From NCBI RefSeq assembly GCF_000373565.1, contig NZ_KB891798.1:124206-188205 (forward strand): a stretch of 64,000 nt of DNA, given 5' to 3'. Position 1 is the stretch's first letter. Every line of letters begins with the position of its first letter. Shown piece by piece: positions 54,178 to 63,174 of the stretch. A program made the translations under genes and the position numbers. The stretch comes from Streptomyces sp. HmicA12. Its GTDB lineage: Bacteria; Actinomycetota; Actinomycetes; Streptomycetales; Streptomycetaceae. The notes below the pieces were generated by a model. The model searched no databases. It was not told the DNA's origin and worked only from the letters and a program-made list of their open reading frames with translations.

Positions 54178-54439
54178 CATGACCGGTACGACGACGTCCC
54201 GCACGGTGAGTTCATCGCCCTCCGGGCGGCGGGAGCGGCTCATGGGCTCGGTCTGTGCGGTGAACCCGGAAACGGGGGCCCGCGTGGCCGACGAGAGCGG
54301 CAAGCCGCAGGGCATCGTCAGCCGCTCGGACCTCATCAAGGTCTTCCTGCTGTCCGTGATGAGGGGATTGCCGATGAGGTACGCCGTGACACCGTCTCGT
54401 ACCTGTTCCCGGGCGACCGGCGCCGTCAACGGCGCCTGA
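54178..54439 (+). pseudogene. CBS-domain protein relic
   Basis: ARVADESGKPQGIVSRSDLIKVFL matches the second CBS repeat of the two intact paralogues (LPVVNDEGMIEGVVSRSDLLKVFLRPDEEI). The continuation RDEGIADEVRRDTVSYLF is in another frame, so there is a frameshift near 54345. The N-terminal CBS unit and the BON domain are missing. Confidence 0.75.
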
Positions 54440-54570
54440 GCGCCGGGCTGTTGTTTCCGTGCGAGCCGCCGCGCTTTCCGGCCGGACCGGGCGGGGCACG
54501 CGTTGCCGCACCACGCACGCGCAGTACCGCGGCGGCCGTGCCGACCGTCGCCCGACCGCGAAGGGAAGCC

Positions 54571-55380
54571 ATGACCGACCCCTCCGGAACCGACCGCGTC
54601 CGCCCCACCGATCCCCTCACCGCCGCCCGGCCGCCGCGGGAGGAGCTGGCCCCGGCGTTACGGGACGTCAGAGCTGTCGTGTTCGACAACGACGGAGTGA
54701 TCACCGACTCGGCCCGTGTGCATGCCGCCGCCTGGAAGACCGCCTTCGACGCCTTCCTGCGTGACCACCCGCCCGCCGCACCGCGCGACCGGCGTCCCTT
54801 CGACACCCGTGACGACTACCTGCGTCACGTCGACGGGAAGTCCCGGCTCGACGGCGCCGCGGCCTTCCTCGCTTCCCGCGGCATCGACCCGACGGACGAG
54901 CGGATACGATCCGTCGCCGCCGACAAGGAGCGGCTGTTCGTCGCGCGGCTGCGCGAGCACGGCATCGAGGCGTACCCCGGGACCGTACGGCTGCTGCGCG
55001 CCCTGCGCGATGCCGGGATACCCACGGCCGCCGCTTCCGCTTCCCGGCACGCCCCCGAACTGCTGGCCAGGGCCGGAGTGCGTGATCTGTTCGACGCCTT
55101 GGTCGACGGTGGCGAGGCGGCGCGGCTCGGTCTGCCCGGGAAGCCGAAGCCGGACCTGTTCCTGGAGGCGGCACGGCGCCTGGACGTTCCCGCTCGGCGC
55201 ACCGCCGTCGTCGAGGACGCCCTGGCCGGCGTGGAGGCGGGCCGCAGCGGCGGATTCGTCCCGGTCATCGGTGTCGATCGCGCGGCAGGCCCCGGCACAC
55301 GGGAGCGGCTGCTGCGGTACGGCGCCGACATCGTCGTCGGCGACCTGGGCGAACTGCTCACCCGAGGAGTACGACCGTGA
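54571..55380 (+). CDS. HAD hydrolase, beta-phosphoglucomutase-like
   Basis: 269 aa. The HAD motif I VVFDNDGVITDSARVHAAAWKTAFDAFL has the DxD pair and GV-T pattern of beta-phosphoglucomutases; EAYPGTVRLLRALRDAGIPTAAASASRHAPELLARAGV is motif II, GKPKPDLFLEAARRL the Lys motif and AVVEDALAGVEAGRSGGF the acidic motif. It overlaps the GH65 phosphorylase start by GTGA. It should convert beta-glucose 1-phosphate from that enzyme to glucose 6-phosphate. AAGGGAAG precedes the ATG. Confidence 0.88.
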   Translation: MTDPSGTDRVRPTDPLTAARPPREELAPALRDVRAVVFDNDGVITDSARVHAAAWKTAFDAFLRDHPPAAPRDRRPFDTRDDYLRHVDGKSRLDGAAAFLASRGIDPTDERIRSVAADKERLFVARLREHGIEAYPGTVRLLRALRDAGIPTAAASASRHAPELLARAGVRDLFDALVDGGEAARLGLPGKPKPDLFLEAARRLDVPARRTAVVEDALAGVEAGRSGGFVPVIGVDRAAGPGTRERLLRYGADIVVGDLGELLTRGVRP

Positions 55381-57746
55381 CGGCCGAGACCTGGGACTAC
55401 GAAGGATACGACCCCGAGCGGGAGAGGCTCAGGGAATCCCTGTGCACGCTCGGCAACGGCTACTTCGCCACGCGCGGGGCGCTGCCCGAGTGCGTGGCGG
55501 ACGACACCCACTACCCGGGCACGTACGTGGCGGGCTGCTACAACCGGCTGACCTCCGAAGTGGCCGGGCGTCAGGTGGAGAACGAGGACATGGTCAACCT
55601 GCCGAACTGGCTCCCGGTGCGCTTCCGTAGGCCCGGACGGCAGTGGATCGCTCCGGACGCGGATCCGGTGCTCGACCACCGCCTCACCCTGCACCTGTCG
55701 TCGGGCCTGCTGGAGCGCCGGACCCGGTACGACCTCGGGCGGGGGCAGGTGTTGTCGGTGCGGCAGCAGCGGATCGTGCACCTCGCGGATCCTCATCTGG
55801 CCGCACTGCGCACCGAGTTCACGGCAGAGGGCTTCTCCGGCGACCTGGAGGTCGAGGCCGCCCTCGACGGCGGCGTCGTCAACGCCGGCGTGCCCCGCTA
55901 CCGGGACCTGGACGGCCGCCACCTGACCCATGTGCACACCGGAACCCCCGCCCCGGACACCGTCTGGCTGCGCTGCCGCACCCGGACCTCCGACATCCGC
56001 GTGGGCATGGCGGCCCGGCTCACCGCCGACGCACCCGTCACGGCCGAACCCACAGCCGTGCGGGCCGTCCACCGCGTACAACTGCACCTCACCGAGGGGT
56101 GCCCCGCGACGGTCGACAAGACGATCGCCCTGCACACCTCACGCGACCCGGCGATCAGTGACCCCCTGGCCGCCGCGATCGACCGGGTCGTCACCGCCCC
56201 CGGCTTCGACGCACTCCTGGACAGCCACCTCACCGCCTGGGACCAGCTGTGGCGCCGCGCAGAGCTCGACGTGCAGGGAGAGGCGGGCGGCATCCTGCGC
56301 CTGCACCTCTTCCACGTGCTGCAGACCCTCTCGCCGCACACCGCCGACCTCGATGTGGGGGTGCCGGCGCGCGGCCTGCACGGTGAGGCGTACCGGGGGC
56401 ACGTTTTCTGGGACGAGCTGTTCGTCCTGCCGTATCTGAACCTGCACTTCCCCGAGGTGTCCCGCGCCCTGCTCCGCTACCGCCACCGGCGCCTGGAACG
56501 GGCCTGCGCCGCGGCGCGGGCCACGGGCCGCAGGGGCGCGATGTACCCCTGGCAGAGTGGGAGCGACGGACGGGAGGAGACCCAGCAGCTCCACCTCAAC
56601 CCGCGTTCGGGGCGCTGGCTGCCCGACCACTCGCATCTTCAGCACCATGTCGGCTCGGCGATCGCGTACAACGTGTGGCAGTACTGCGAGGCAAGCGGCG
56701 ACACCGAGTTCCTGCACACCAAAGGCGCCGAGATGCTCCTGCAGATCGCCCGGTTCTGGGCGGACTCGGCCGTATGGGACGAGCACCTCGCCAGGCACCG
56801 CATCAAAGGCGTCGTCGGCCCCGACGAGTACCACGAGACCTACCCCGACGCGGCGGCCCCCGGGCTCGACGACAACGCCTACACCAACGTCACCGCGACC
56901 TGGGTACTCACCCGGGCCCTGGAACTCCTCGACACCTTGCCCGAACCCCGCCGCCGCGAACTCGTCGAGCGCACCGGACTCGACACGGGCGAGCTCGAAC
57001 AGTGGCAGGACGTGTCCCGCACCCTCCATGTCCCCTTCCACGACGGCGTCATCAGCCAGTTCGAGGGCTACGGTGACCTCGCCGAACTCGACTGGGACGG
57101 CTACCGGCGCCGGTACGGCGACATCCGCCGCCTCGACCGGATCCTGGAGGCGGAGGACGACACCGTCAACCGCTACCAGGCGTCCAAGCAGGCCGACGTC
57201 CTGATGCTCGGCTACCTCTTCGCCCCGTCCGAACTGCACGGAATCTTCCGCCGGTTGGGGTACCGCCTCGATGAGCACACCTGGCGGCGCACTGTGGACC
57301 ACTACCTATGCCGTACCAGCCACGGCTCCACCCTGAGCGGCCTGGTCCACGGCTGGGTCCTGGCCAGGGCCCGGCGCGCCGAGGCGTGGAAGTTCTGCCA
57401 GGAGGCGCTCCAGGGAGACATCGCCGATCTGCAGGGCGGAACCACCGGCGAGGGAATCCACCTGGGCGCCATGGCCGGCACCCTCGACCTCGTCCAGCGT
57501 GGGCTGACCGGCCTGGAGACCCGTGAGGGAGCCCTGTGGCTCGACCCCGTACCCCTGCCGGAACTGTCCTCCTACGGATTCACCCTCCGCTACCAGGGTC
57601 ACTGGGGCGTACGACTGCGCCTGGAGAAGGAGCAGTTGGAGATCGCCGTACCGGCGTCCGACCGGTCCTCCATCGACGTACGACTGCCCGACCGTGCGGT
57701 CCGTGTGCGGCCGGGAGAGACCTGCGGGCTCGTGCTCCCGAACTAG
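55377..57746 (+). CDS. GH65 disaccharide phosphorylase (maltose/trehalose/kojibiose type)
   Basis: 789 aa. N-terminal beta-sandwich (SLCTLGNGYFATRGALPE), linker, then (alpha/alpha)6 barrel with HVFWDELFVLPYLNLHFPEV and catalytic Glu484 in VVGPDEYHETYPD. YQASKQADVLML and the phosphate-binding loop GTTGEGIHLGAMAG confirm a phosphorylase rather than a hydrolase. It releases beta-glucose 1-phosphate by phosphorolysis, saving one ATP; the HAD partner completes the route. Which disaccharide is used is not readable from sequence. Confidence 0.9.
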   Translation: MTAETWDYEGYDPERERLRESLCTLGNGYFATRGALPECVADDTHYPGTYVAGCYNRLTSEVAGRQVENEDMVNLPNWLPVRFRRPGRQWIAPDADPVLDHRLTLHLSSGLLERRTRYDLGRGQVLSVRQQRIVHLADPHLAALRTEFTAEGFSGDLEVEAALDGGVVNAGVPRYRDLDGRHLTHVHTGTPAPDTVWLRCRTRTSDIRVGMAARLTADAPVTAEPTAVRAVHRVQLHLTEGCPATVDKTIALHTSRDPAISDPLAAAIDRVVTAPGFDALLDSHLTAWDQLWRRAELDVQGEAGGILRLHLFHVLQTLSPHTADLDVGVPARGLHGEAYRGHVFWDELFVLPYLNLHFPEVSRALLRYRHRRLERACAAARATGRRGAMYPWQSGSDGREETQQLHLNPRSGRWLPDHSHLQHHVGSAIAYNVWQYCEASGDTEFLHTKGAEMLLQIARFWADSAVWDEHLARHRIKGVVGPDEYHETYPDAAAPGLDDNAYTNVTATWVLTRALELLDTLPEPRRRELVERTGLDTGELEQWQDVSRTLHVPFHDGVISQFEGYGDLAELDWDGYRRRYGDIRRLDRILEAEDDTVNRYQASKQADVLMLGYLFAPSELHGIFRRLGYRLDEHTWRRTVDHYLCRTSHGSTLSGLVHGWVLARARRAEAWKFCQEALQGDIADLQGGTTGEGIHLGAMAGTLDLVQRGLTGLETREGALWLDPVPLPELSSYGFTLRYQGHWGVRLRLEKEQLEIAVPASDRSSIDVRLPDRAVRVRPGETCGLVLPN

Positions 57747-57867
57747 ATCACCCACGCATCGGTTCCGGCCGGGTCACTCGGCGCGAGACAGGGACCGAGC
57801 GGCCCATCTTCCCGGACGGTGCCCGCGCAGACCCTGGAGTCAGCATCCGGCACAGGAGGTGGACTCC

Positions 57868-58269
57868 ATGTCCCGTACCGTCACCGATGTCGTCGACGCT
57901 GAGCGGGGGCGGCGGCCGTAGCCCGTCCATGTCACCGACCTCTACCGCAGGGCCGTCACCGACCTCGGGCGCCGCATTCCCGACAGCCTGGACATCATGC
58001 GCGCAGGCTCGACCGACATGGGGAACGTCTCCCACGTGGTCGCCACCATCCACCCGTCCAGCGGCTACGACCGCGGTGACACGATCATGCACAACCCCGA
58101 GTTCACCCGGTACGGCACCAGCGCCGGCGCCGACCGTGCCGTGCTCGACGGCGGCCTGGCCATGGCGTGGACGGCCATCGCCCCGGCCACGACCGAAGAC
58201 CACCGCGCCTCCCTGCCGGCCCGGCTCGCCGACCGCCGGAACACCCCGCGCGCGACGCCCGCCGCATAG
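57868..58269 (+). pseudogene. M20-type amidohydrolase, C-terminal relic with in-frame TAG
   Basis: TDLYRRAVTDLGRRIPDSL...GSTDMGNVSHVVATIHPSSGYDRGDTIMHNPEFTRYGTSAGADRAVLDGGLAMAWTAIA is the end of an M20/AbgB-like amidohydrolase (the STDMGNVS...P..HP motif holds metal-site residues). A perfect ribosome site and ATG at 57868 open the frame, but TAG at 57919 interrupts it and most of the catalytic domain is missing. Confidence 0.7.
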
Positions 58270-58422
58270 CCGCTCCCGGTGCACGAGCGCGGGCTCATCG
58301 CGGCCTCCGGACGGCCCTCGGCGGCCGCCCGAGCCTGAACTCCCGCCGTGCGACGTGCAGAAGCCGCCGGGCCGCCGGCCGCCATAAACTGGCCGGCGTT
58401 GCCCGATGAACGAAGGACGACA

Positions 58423-59025
58423 GTGAATTCGCCCCTTGCCCGGCCGGACCTCGGCACATCCACGCGCGGTGTCGCGCGCGCCGTCACGGACGTCCTGCAG
58501 CCCCGCAACGTCCTCGTGGCCGGCATGCTCGGGATCGGCGCCGTCGCGGGCGGCCTCGCCGGGCTGGCCTGGGGACTTCTCGGTGCGCTCTGCGCGGGAC
58601 TGGTGCCCGCCGCCTACATCGAGTTCGAACGGAAACGGGGAACATGGGGCGACCGCCACGTGGTGGACCGAACGAAGCGGGCGCCCATCTTCCTCGTCAT
58701 TCTGGCGTCCGTCGGCACCGGCGCACTCCTGATGACACTGGGGCACGCCCCCTCGGACGTCATCAGGGCCATGGTCGCGCTGTGGGTGATGACCGTCGCC
58801 CTGCTGAGCATCAACACCGTCTGGAAGATCTCCGTCGACTCGGCGGTCGCCTCGGCCGTGGTCGCGCTGCTCGCCGTCGTGCACAGTCCCTGGTGGCTGG
58901 TGGGGTACGCCGGGACCGTGGTGGTGTGCTGGTCACGCGTGGCGCTGCGGTACCACACGGTGTCGCAGACCGTGGCGGGCGCGACCGTGGGGGCGCTGAC
59001 CACGGCCGCGTGGCTCGGGGTGTGA
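58423..59025 (+). CDS. PAP2-like integral membrane protein
   Basis: 200 aa with about five hydrophobic segments. The C-terminal half (WKISVDSAVASAVVALLAVV and RVALRYHTVSQTVAGATVGALTT) resembles the lipid-phosphatase PAP2 core. However, the usual SGH histidine is replaced (ISVDSA), so catalysis is doubtful or altered. GTG start at 58423 with AAGGA 6 nt upstream. Ends at a strong terminator shared with the convergent chitinase. Confidence 0.7.
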   Translation: MNSPLARPDLGTSTRGVARAVTDVLQPRNVLVAGMLGIGAVAGGLAGLAWGLLGALCAGLVPAAYIEFERKRGTWGDRHVVDRTKRAPIFLVILASVGTGALLMTLGHAPSDVIRAMVALWVMTVALLSINTVWKISVDSAVASAVVALLAVVHSPWWLVGYAGTVVVCWSRVALRYHTVSQTVAGATVGALTTAAWLGV

Positions 59026-59108
59026 CCTGCTCCCGTCGCCGGACCGGCGACGGGAGCAGGATCCCGGGGACCGTCGGCCCCCGGGCGGACCCGGCCCGAT
59101 CGGGCCGG
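59026..59108. terminator. Bidirectional terminator between convergent genes
   Basis: A perfect 15-bp stem (59026-59040 with 59046-59060, 5-nt loop) starts directly after the PAP2-like stop codon. A perfect 18-bp palindrome, CCGGCCCGATCGGGCCGG (59091-59108), ends 8 bp before the chitinase stop. Together they separate the two convergent transcripts. Confidence 0.85.
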
Positions 59109-59116
59109 CCGAGGGC

Positions 59117-60646
59117 TCAGCAGGCGCCGAGGTCCTGCCAGACGCCCCACTCCCCGGTGGTGCCGGGCTCCTCACCCGTCGTCCACCACTTGGCCTTCCA
59201 GGTGTGGCCCTTGTACGACACCTGCTGGCCACCCGTGTAGACCGTGCCCGAGGCCCACGGGGCCGCCGTGCACTGGTTGCCGCTGCCGCCGGTGATCGTC
59301 AGCGTGTACGTCGCCGAGGGCGCCGCGGACGCACTCGCGCCGGTGACCACGAGGGTGTACGTGCCGTTGACGGCCGCCGCGGTCGTGGCGACGGTCAGCG
59401 TCGAGGTCGCTCCGGCCGTCACCGACGTGGGGCTGAGGGAGGCGGTGACGCCGGCGGGCGCGCCGCTGACGGTGAGCTTCACGGTCTCGGCGCTGCCCGC
59501 GGTCACCGAGGTCTGTACTGTCGCGCTCGTGGAGGCGCCGGCCTTGACCGTCCCCGATGCCGGGCTCGCCGTCAGCGAGAAGTCGTTGCTCGGTGCGGTG
59601 GTGCCGCTGGTGAAGGGCGCGAAGACGTGGGAGAAGTCCCAGGTGTTCTGCTCGATGCCGGAGCAGGTGTCTCCGGCGGCGCCGCCGGGGCAACTGCCGT
59701 TGTCGCGCTGGAGCGCCCAGAAGGAGATCATGTTGATCCCCTTGCTGTTCGCCCAGTCGTAGACGTCCTTGGCGTCGGCGAGCGTGAACGTCTCGGCCGG
59801 GCCGAAGTCGTCGACGCCGGGCATCTCGGTGACGCCGATCATGGCCCAGAGCTGGGCCGCGCTCTTGGTGGGGTAGAGCTTGGCGAGCTGGTTGTACAAC
59901 CCCTGGGCGGCGGTCTTCGTGTCCTGCGCCATGTTGTGGGACGCGTTGTCGTAGTAGTCGAACGTCATGAGGTTGACGACGTCCACGCGCGCGCCGTTGG
60001 CCACGGCGTTCTTGAGCACGGCGAGTCCGCCGGCGGCCGGGCCGCCGGTCGTCGTCGGCAGGGTGTACGAGATCTCCAGCTTGCGGCCGTTGGCGGCGGC
60101 CCAGTCCTGGACCTTCTTGATCGCCTTGTTCCGCCGGTCGATGCCGGCGGTGTTGTCCAGGGAGTCGACCTCGATGTCCATGTCGAGCCGGGGGATGTCG
60201 TAGGTCGAGACGACCTTCTCGTAGACGGCGGCGATCTGGTCGACGTCCGTACAACTGTCGGCGATCTCGGTTCCGGTGGTGTCCGCCGTGTATCCGCCGA
60301 ACGACGGGATGACATCCCCGCCGCGCCCCTGGATCGTCTTGATGTCGGCGCCGAAGGACGACGCGGCGACGGGGAGCGAGGTGTCGCCGTTCCAGTAGGC
60401 GGTGCAGGAGCCCTTCGCCGCCGTCTGGAGGAACGCCATCGTCAGGTGCTTGGCCCCGGACCGGGCGCTGAGATCGGCGGGGCTCTCACCTGTCCACGAC
60501 TCGAAGTACGGGGCGAAGACATGGGCGGGGAGCGGGGTCGCGGCCTGGGCGGGGGAGCCCGCGACGGCGGTGAGGCCCAGAGCGGCCACTGCGGTGGCCA
60601 CCGCAGTGAGAGTGGCACGGAGGGAGCGCATACGTCTCATGGCCAT
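59117..60646 (-). CDS. Secreted GH18 chitinase with Ig-like and CBM5/12 domains
   Basis: 509 aa. Signal peptide (MAMRRMRSLRATL..., cleavage near SPAQAA, residue 36). GH18 barrel at 38-345 with HLTMAFLQTAAKG, PSFGGYTAD and the catalytic DxDxE in RLDMDIEVDSLD (Glu159). An Ig-like domain (FSLTASPASGTVKAGASTSATVQ) leads to a C-terminal chitin-binding CBM5/12 (WASGTVYTGGQQVSYKGHTWKAKWWTTGEEPG). Start is ATG 60646 or the in-frame ATG at 60631. The promoter carries the chitinase direct repeats bound by DasR in Streptomyces. Confidence 0.93.
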   Translation of the reverse strand: MAMRRMRSLRATLTAVATAVAALGLTAVAGSPAQAATPLPAHVFAPYFESWTGESPADLSARSGAKHLTMAFLQTAAKGSCTAYWNGDTSLPVAASSFGADIKTIQGRGGDVIPSFGGYTADTTGTEIADSCTDVDQIAAVYEKVVSTYDIPRLDMDIEVDSLDNTAGIDRRNKAIKKVQDWAAANGRKLEISYTLPTTTGGPAAGGLAVLKNAVANGARVDVVNLMTFDYYDNASHNMAQDTKTAAQGLYNQLAKLYPTKSAAQLWAMIGVTEMPGVDDFGPAETFTLADAKDVYDWANSKGINMISFWALQRDNGSCPGGAAGDTCSGIEQNTWDFSHVFAPFTSGTTAPSNDFSLTASPASGTVKAGASTSATVQTSVTAGSAETVKLTVSGAPAGVTASLSPTSVTAGATSTLTVATTAAAVNGTYTLVVTGASASAAPSATYTLTITGGSGNQCTAAPWASGTVYTGGQQVSYKGHTWKAKWWTTGEEPGTTGEWGVWQDLGAC

Positions 60647-60698
60647 CCAAGAGGTGAGGCGGCGTCAACTCAGCTGTGACGCGCGGGAGATGCATACG

Positions 60699-60756
60699 GA
60701 ATAGCCTGGCAGTCAGGGGCATGTCAATGGTCTGTACCAAGTGAGGACTAGACCAA
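60699..60756 (-). promoter_or_regulatory. Chitinase promoter with two dre-like 12-bp direct repeats
   Basis: On the minus strand TTGGTCTAGTCC (60745-60756) and TTGGTACAGACC (60729-60740) repeat the Streptomyces chitinase 12-mer and fit the DasR site TGGTCTAGACCA. TTGACA (60722-60727), a 17-bp spacer and CTATTC (60699-60704) form the promoter. The repeats sit just upstream of the -35 box. Confidence 0.75.
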
Positions 60757-60783
60757 CTTGAAAGGCTCTCCAAGCCCCGACCC

Positions 60784-61390
60784 GTGACGCATGGCACCGC
60801 GTGCCGTGGGGGTGCTGGTCAGACGGGCGTCCCGGTGGCCGCGGCCGTTCGACCCGGGTGGGGCGGGTCGTCGAACCATCTGGCGCTTGCTCCTCCGGAA
60901 AGAAGCCGAGCGGAATGCCCGATGTTGTGGCCCACCCGCGCCTTGTCGGTCATGGCCGGGGACCCGTTCGATGCCGGACCGGCCGACGACTGGCGGTTCG
61001 CGGTACGGCCCCGCGTCAACCTCGGCGGCCCCGGCCGGCCGGTCGGCTCAGTTTCCGGACGGTTCAGGGGAGGCGATGGTGAGGTCGCCCGGGTCGACGC
61101 CGCCTTCCGTGGTGTCGTCGTCGGCGAAGACGAAAGCCTCGACGGGTACGCCCCGTTCGGCGCTCAAGGCCCGGACGAGTTCCCGCACGACGACCGTCTT
61201 TCAGGACCACACGCGGACCCGGGCCGCCCGCGCCCGGCAGCGCGCCCGGCCCGGCACAAGTCCCGCGGAGGCGGGCCCGACGTCTCCGAGGCGCCCGGCC
61301 GCCGAACGCTCGACACGACGCCGGTCGCCCGCATGCCGAGGCCGTCCCGGCGATACCGGTGATCACAAACTTCGGTCCGACCCCTTCCCC
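60784..61390. other. Gene-free gap
   Basis: About 600 bp between the chitinase promoter and the TetR-type palindrome. A minus-strand frame around 61050-61200 reads plausibly (VVVRELVRALSAERGVPVEAFVFADDDTTEGGVDPGDL) and may be the tail of a lost gene, but I recognise no family. No other signal seen. Confidence 0.4.
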
Positions 61391-61408
61391 GTACCGACCA
61401 GTCGGTAC
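61391..61408. promoter_or_regulatory. TetR-type operator upstream of MFS-amidase operon
   Basis: GTACCGACCAGTCGGTAC has perfect 8-bp arms around a CA centre; ACCGAC...GTCGGT is a common TetR/AcrR operator form. It lies 57 bp before the MFS gene. No intact tetR gene is in the window. Confidence 0.65.
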
Positions 61409-61464
61409 TAGCTTCGCGGCGGCGAGCACGCATGGAGGCGTGCTGGTGATCAGTCAAGGGAGGC

Positions 61465-63174
61465 ATGGTGTCGATCTCGCCGCCGACGAACGAGCCGCGT
61501 ACCGCGGGGCCGACCGCGCGAGCGCTGGGCCGCCTGGGGCAACGGCGGCTCGACCGCTACCCGGAACGTGGCGCCCGCTACTGGTACTTGGGCGTCGTCG
61601 TCCTCGTCACGATCGTTCTCTACTACCAGCTGTACGTGCAGTACGCCGTGTCGACCGCCATCATCGGCGAGTACCACATGACGTTCCTGTACTTCGTCTA
61701 CATCTCGGTGGCGGCCAACGCGGTCGGCGCGTTCGCGTCGCTGCTCGCCGGTCTCGCGGACCGCTGGGGTCGCGCCAGCATCGTGGTCTACGGCCTCCTG
61801 GTGGTCGGTCTGTTGACCACCTTCGTGCTTCCCCAGGCACCCGGCCGGACCAGCTATCTCCTCGCCTACTGCGCCGTGGCCCTGGTCGAAGGCATGATCC
61901 TGGTGGCCACCCCGGCCCTCATCCGCGACTTCTCGCCACAGCTCGGCCGCGCCTCCGCGATGGGCTACTGGACGATGGGGCCGATCATCGGCAGCCTCGT
62001 CGTCACGGGCGTCACCTCGCGCACCTACGGCGGCGGCACCTCCTGGGAGGACGAGATCCGCTTCGCCGGCATCAGCGGCCTCGCCGTCTTCGTGATCGCC
62101 CTGTTCGGGCTGCGCGAGCTCGCCCCGGCGATCCGCGACCAGATCATGGTCAGCGTCCGCGACCGCGCACTGATCGAGGCCCGGGCCAAGGGCCTGGACA
62201 CGGAAGCCGCCCTGCACGGACAGTGGCGCCAGATGATGCGCCTCGACGTGATCGGCTCGGCCGTCGCCATCAGCCTCTACCTCCTCCTCTACTACGCGGC
62301 CGTGGGCAATTTCGTCCTCTACTTCGCCACCACGTTCGGCTACTCGGCGCAGCGCGCCAATGCGCTGCTGAACTGGTACTGGGGCGCCAACGCGATCGCC
62401 CTCGTCGCCGCCGGACTGCTCTCCGACCGGCTGCGCGTGCGCAAGCCGTTCATGCTCGTAGGAGCGCTGGGCTCGATCGGTTTCACCCTCGCGTTCACAC
62501 TCCACGCCACACAGCCGCACACCGGCTACTACACGTTCGCGTTCATCGTCGCCGGGATCGGTGTGACCAGCGGCGTCGCCTACTCGCCGTGGATGGCCGG
62601 CTTCACCGAGACCGTCGAGCGCCACAACCCCGCCGCCACCGCCACCGGCCTCGCGATCTGGGGGTGGATCGTCCGGATCACGGTGGCCCTGTCGGCCGCC
62701 TGCGTGCCGCTCGTGGTGCACTCCGCGACCCCGCTCATCGAGCACGGCACCGAGGTCAAGCAGGCCTCCGTACAGGCCGCCCCCGCACTGGCCGTCACCC
62801 GGGCCCACCCGAGGATCTTCGCCGAGCTCGACGCCTACGCGCCGGGCAAGGTGCCGCCCGCGCTGCTGGCCCGCGCCCAGAAGGAGGTGGGCGCCGAGGA
62901 CCTGCGGACCGTGCGGAAGGCGGCACCGCAGCTGAAGATCCTGCGCGAGCACGGCGCCGAGGTCGCCCGGGCGAGCGAGGAGACGCCGGGCCAGTGGCAG
63001 ACCTGGTGGTGGGTCTGCCTGGCCGGGCAGGTGGCCTTCCTGCCGTTCGTCTTCGTGATGACGGGCCGCTGGCGACCTCGCGACGCGCGCCGCGACCTCG
63101 AGGAACACGAAGAGGCTGTGGCCCGTCAGGTGTCCGGGATACAGCAGAGCACCGAGGAGAACAGGACAGCATGA
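61465..63174 (+). CDS. MFS transporter
   Basis: 569 aa, about 12 helices. LLAGLADRWGRASIVVYGLLVVG is motif A; helices cluster at 40-190, 250-385 and a last one at 510-530. A long hydrophilic insertion (about 425-505, HGTEVKQASVQAAPALAVTRAHPRIFAELD...) precedes the final helix, unusual for the family. AAGGGAGG precedes the ATG. Overlaps the amidase start by ATGA, so it probably imports the amide substrate. Confidence 0.85.
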   Translation: MVSISPPTNEPRTAGPTARALGRLGQRRLDRYPERGARYWYLGVVVLVTIVLYYQLYVQYAVSTAIIGEYHMTFLYFVYISVAANAVGAFASLLAGLADRWGRASIVVYGLLVVGLLTTFVLPQAPGRTSYLLAYCAVALVEGMILVATPALIRDFSPQLGRASAMGYWTMGPIIGSLVVTGVTSRTYGGGTSWEDEIRFAGISGLAVFVIALFGLRELAPAIRDQIMVSVRDRALIEARAKGLDTEAALHGQWRQMMRLDVIGSAVAISLYLLLYYAAVGNFVLYFATTFGYSAQRANALLNWYWGANAIALVAAGLLSDRLRVRKPFMLVGALGSIGFTLAFTLHATQPHTGYYTFAFIVAGIGVTSGVAYSPWMAGFTETVERHNPAATATGLAIWGWIVRITVALSAACVPLVVHSATPLIEHGTEVKQASVQAAPALAVTRAHPRIFAELDAYAPGKVPPALLARAQKEVGAEDLRTVRKAAPQLKILREHGAEVARASEETPGQWQTWWWVCLAGQVAFLPFVFVMTGRWRPRDARRDLEEHEEAVARQVSGIQQSTEENRTA

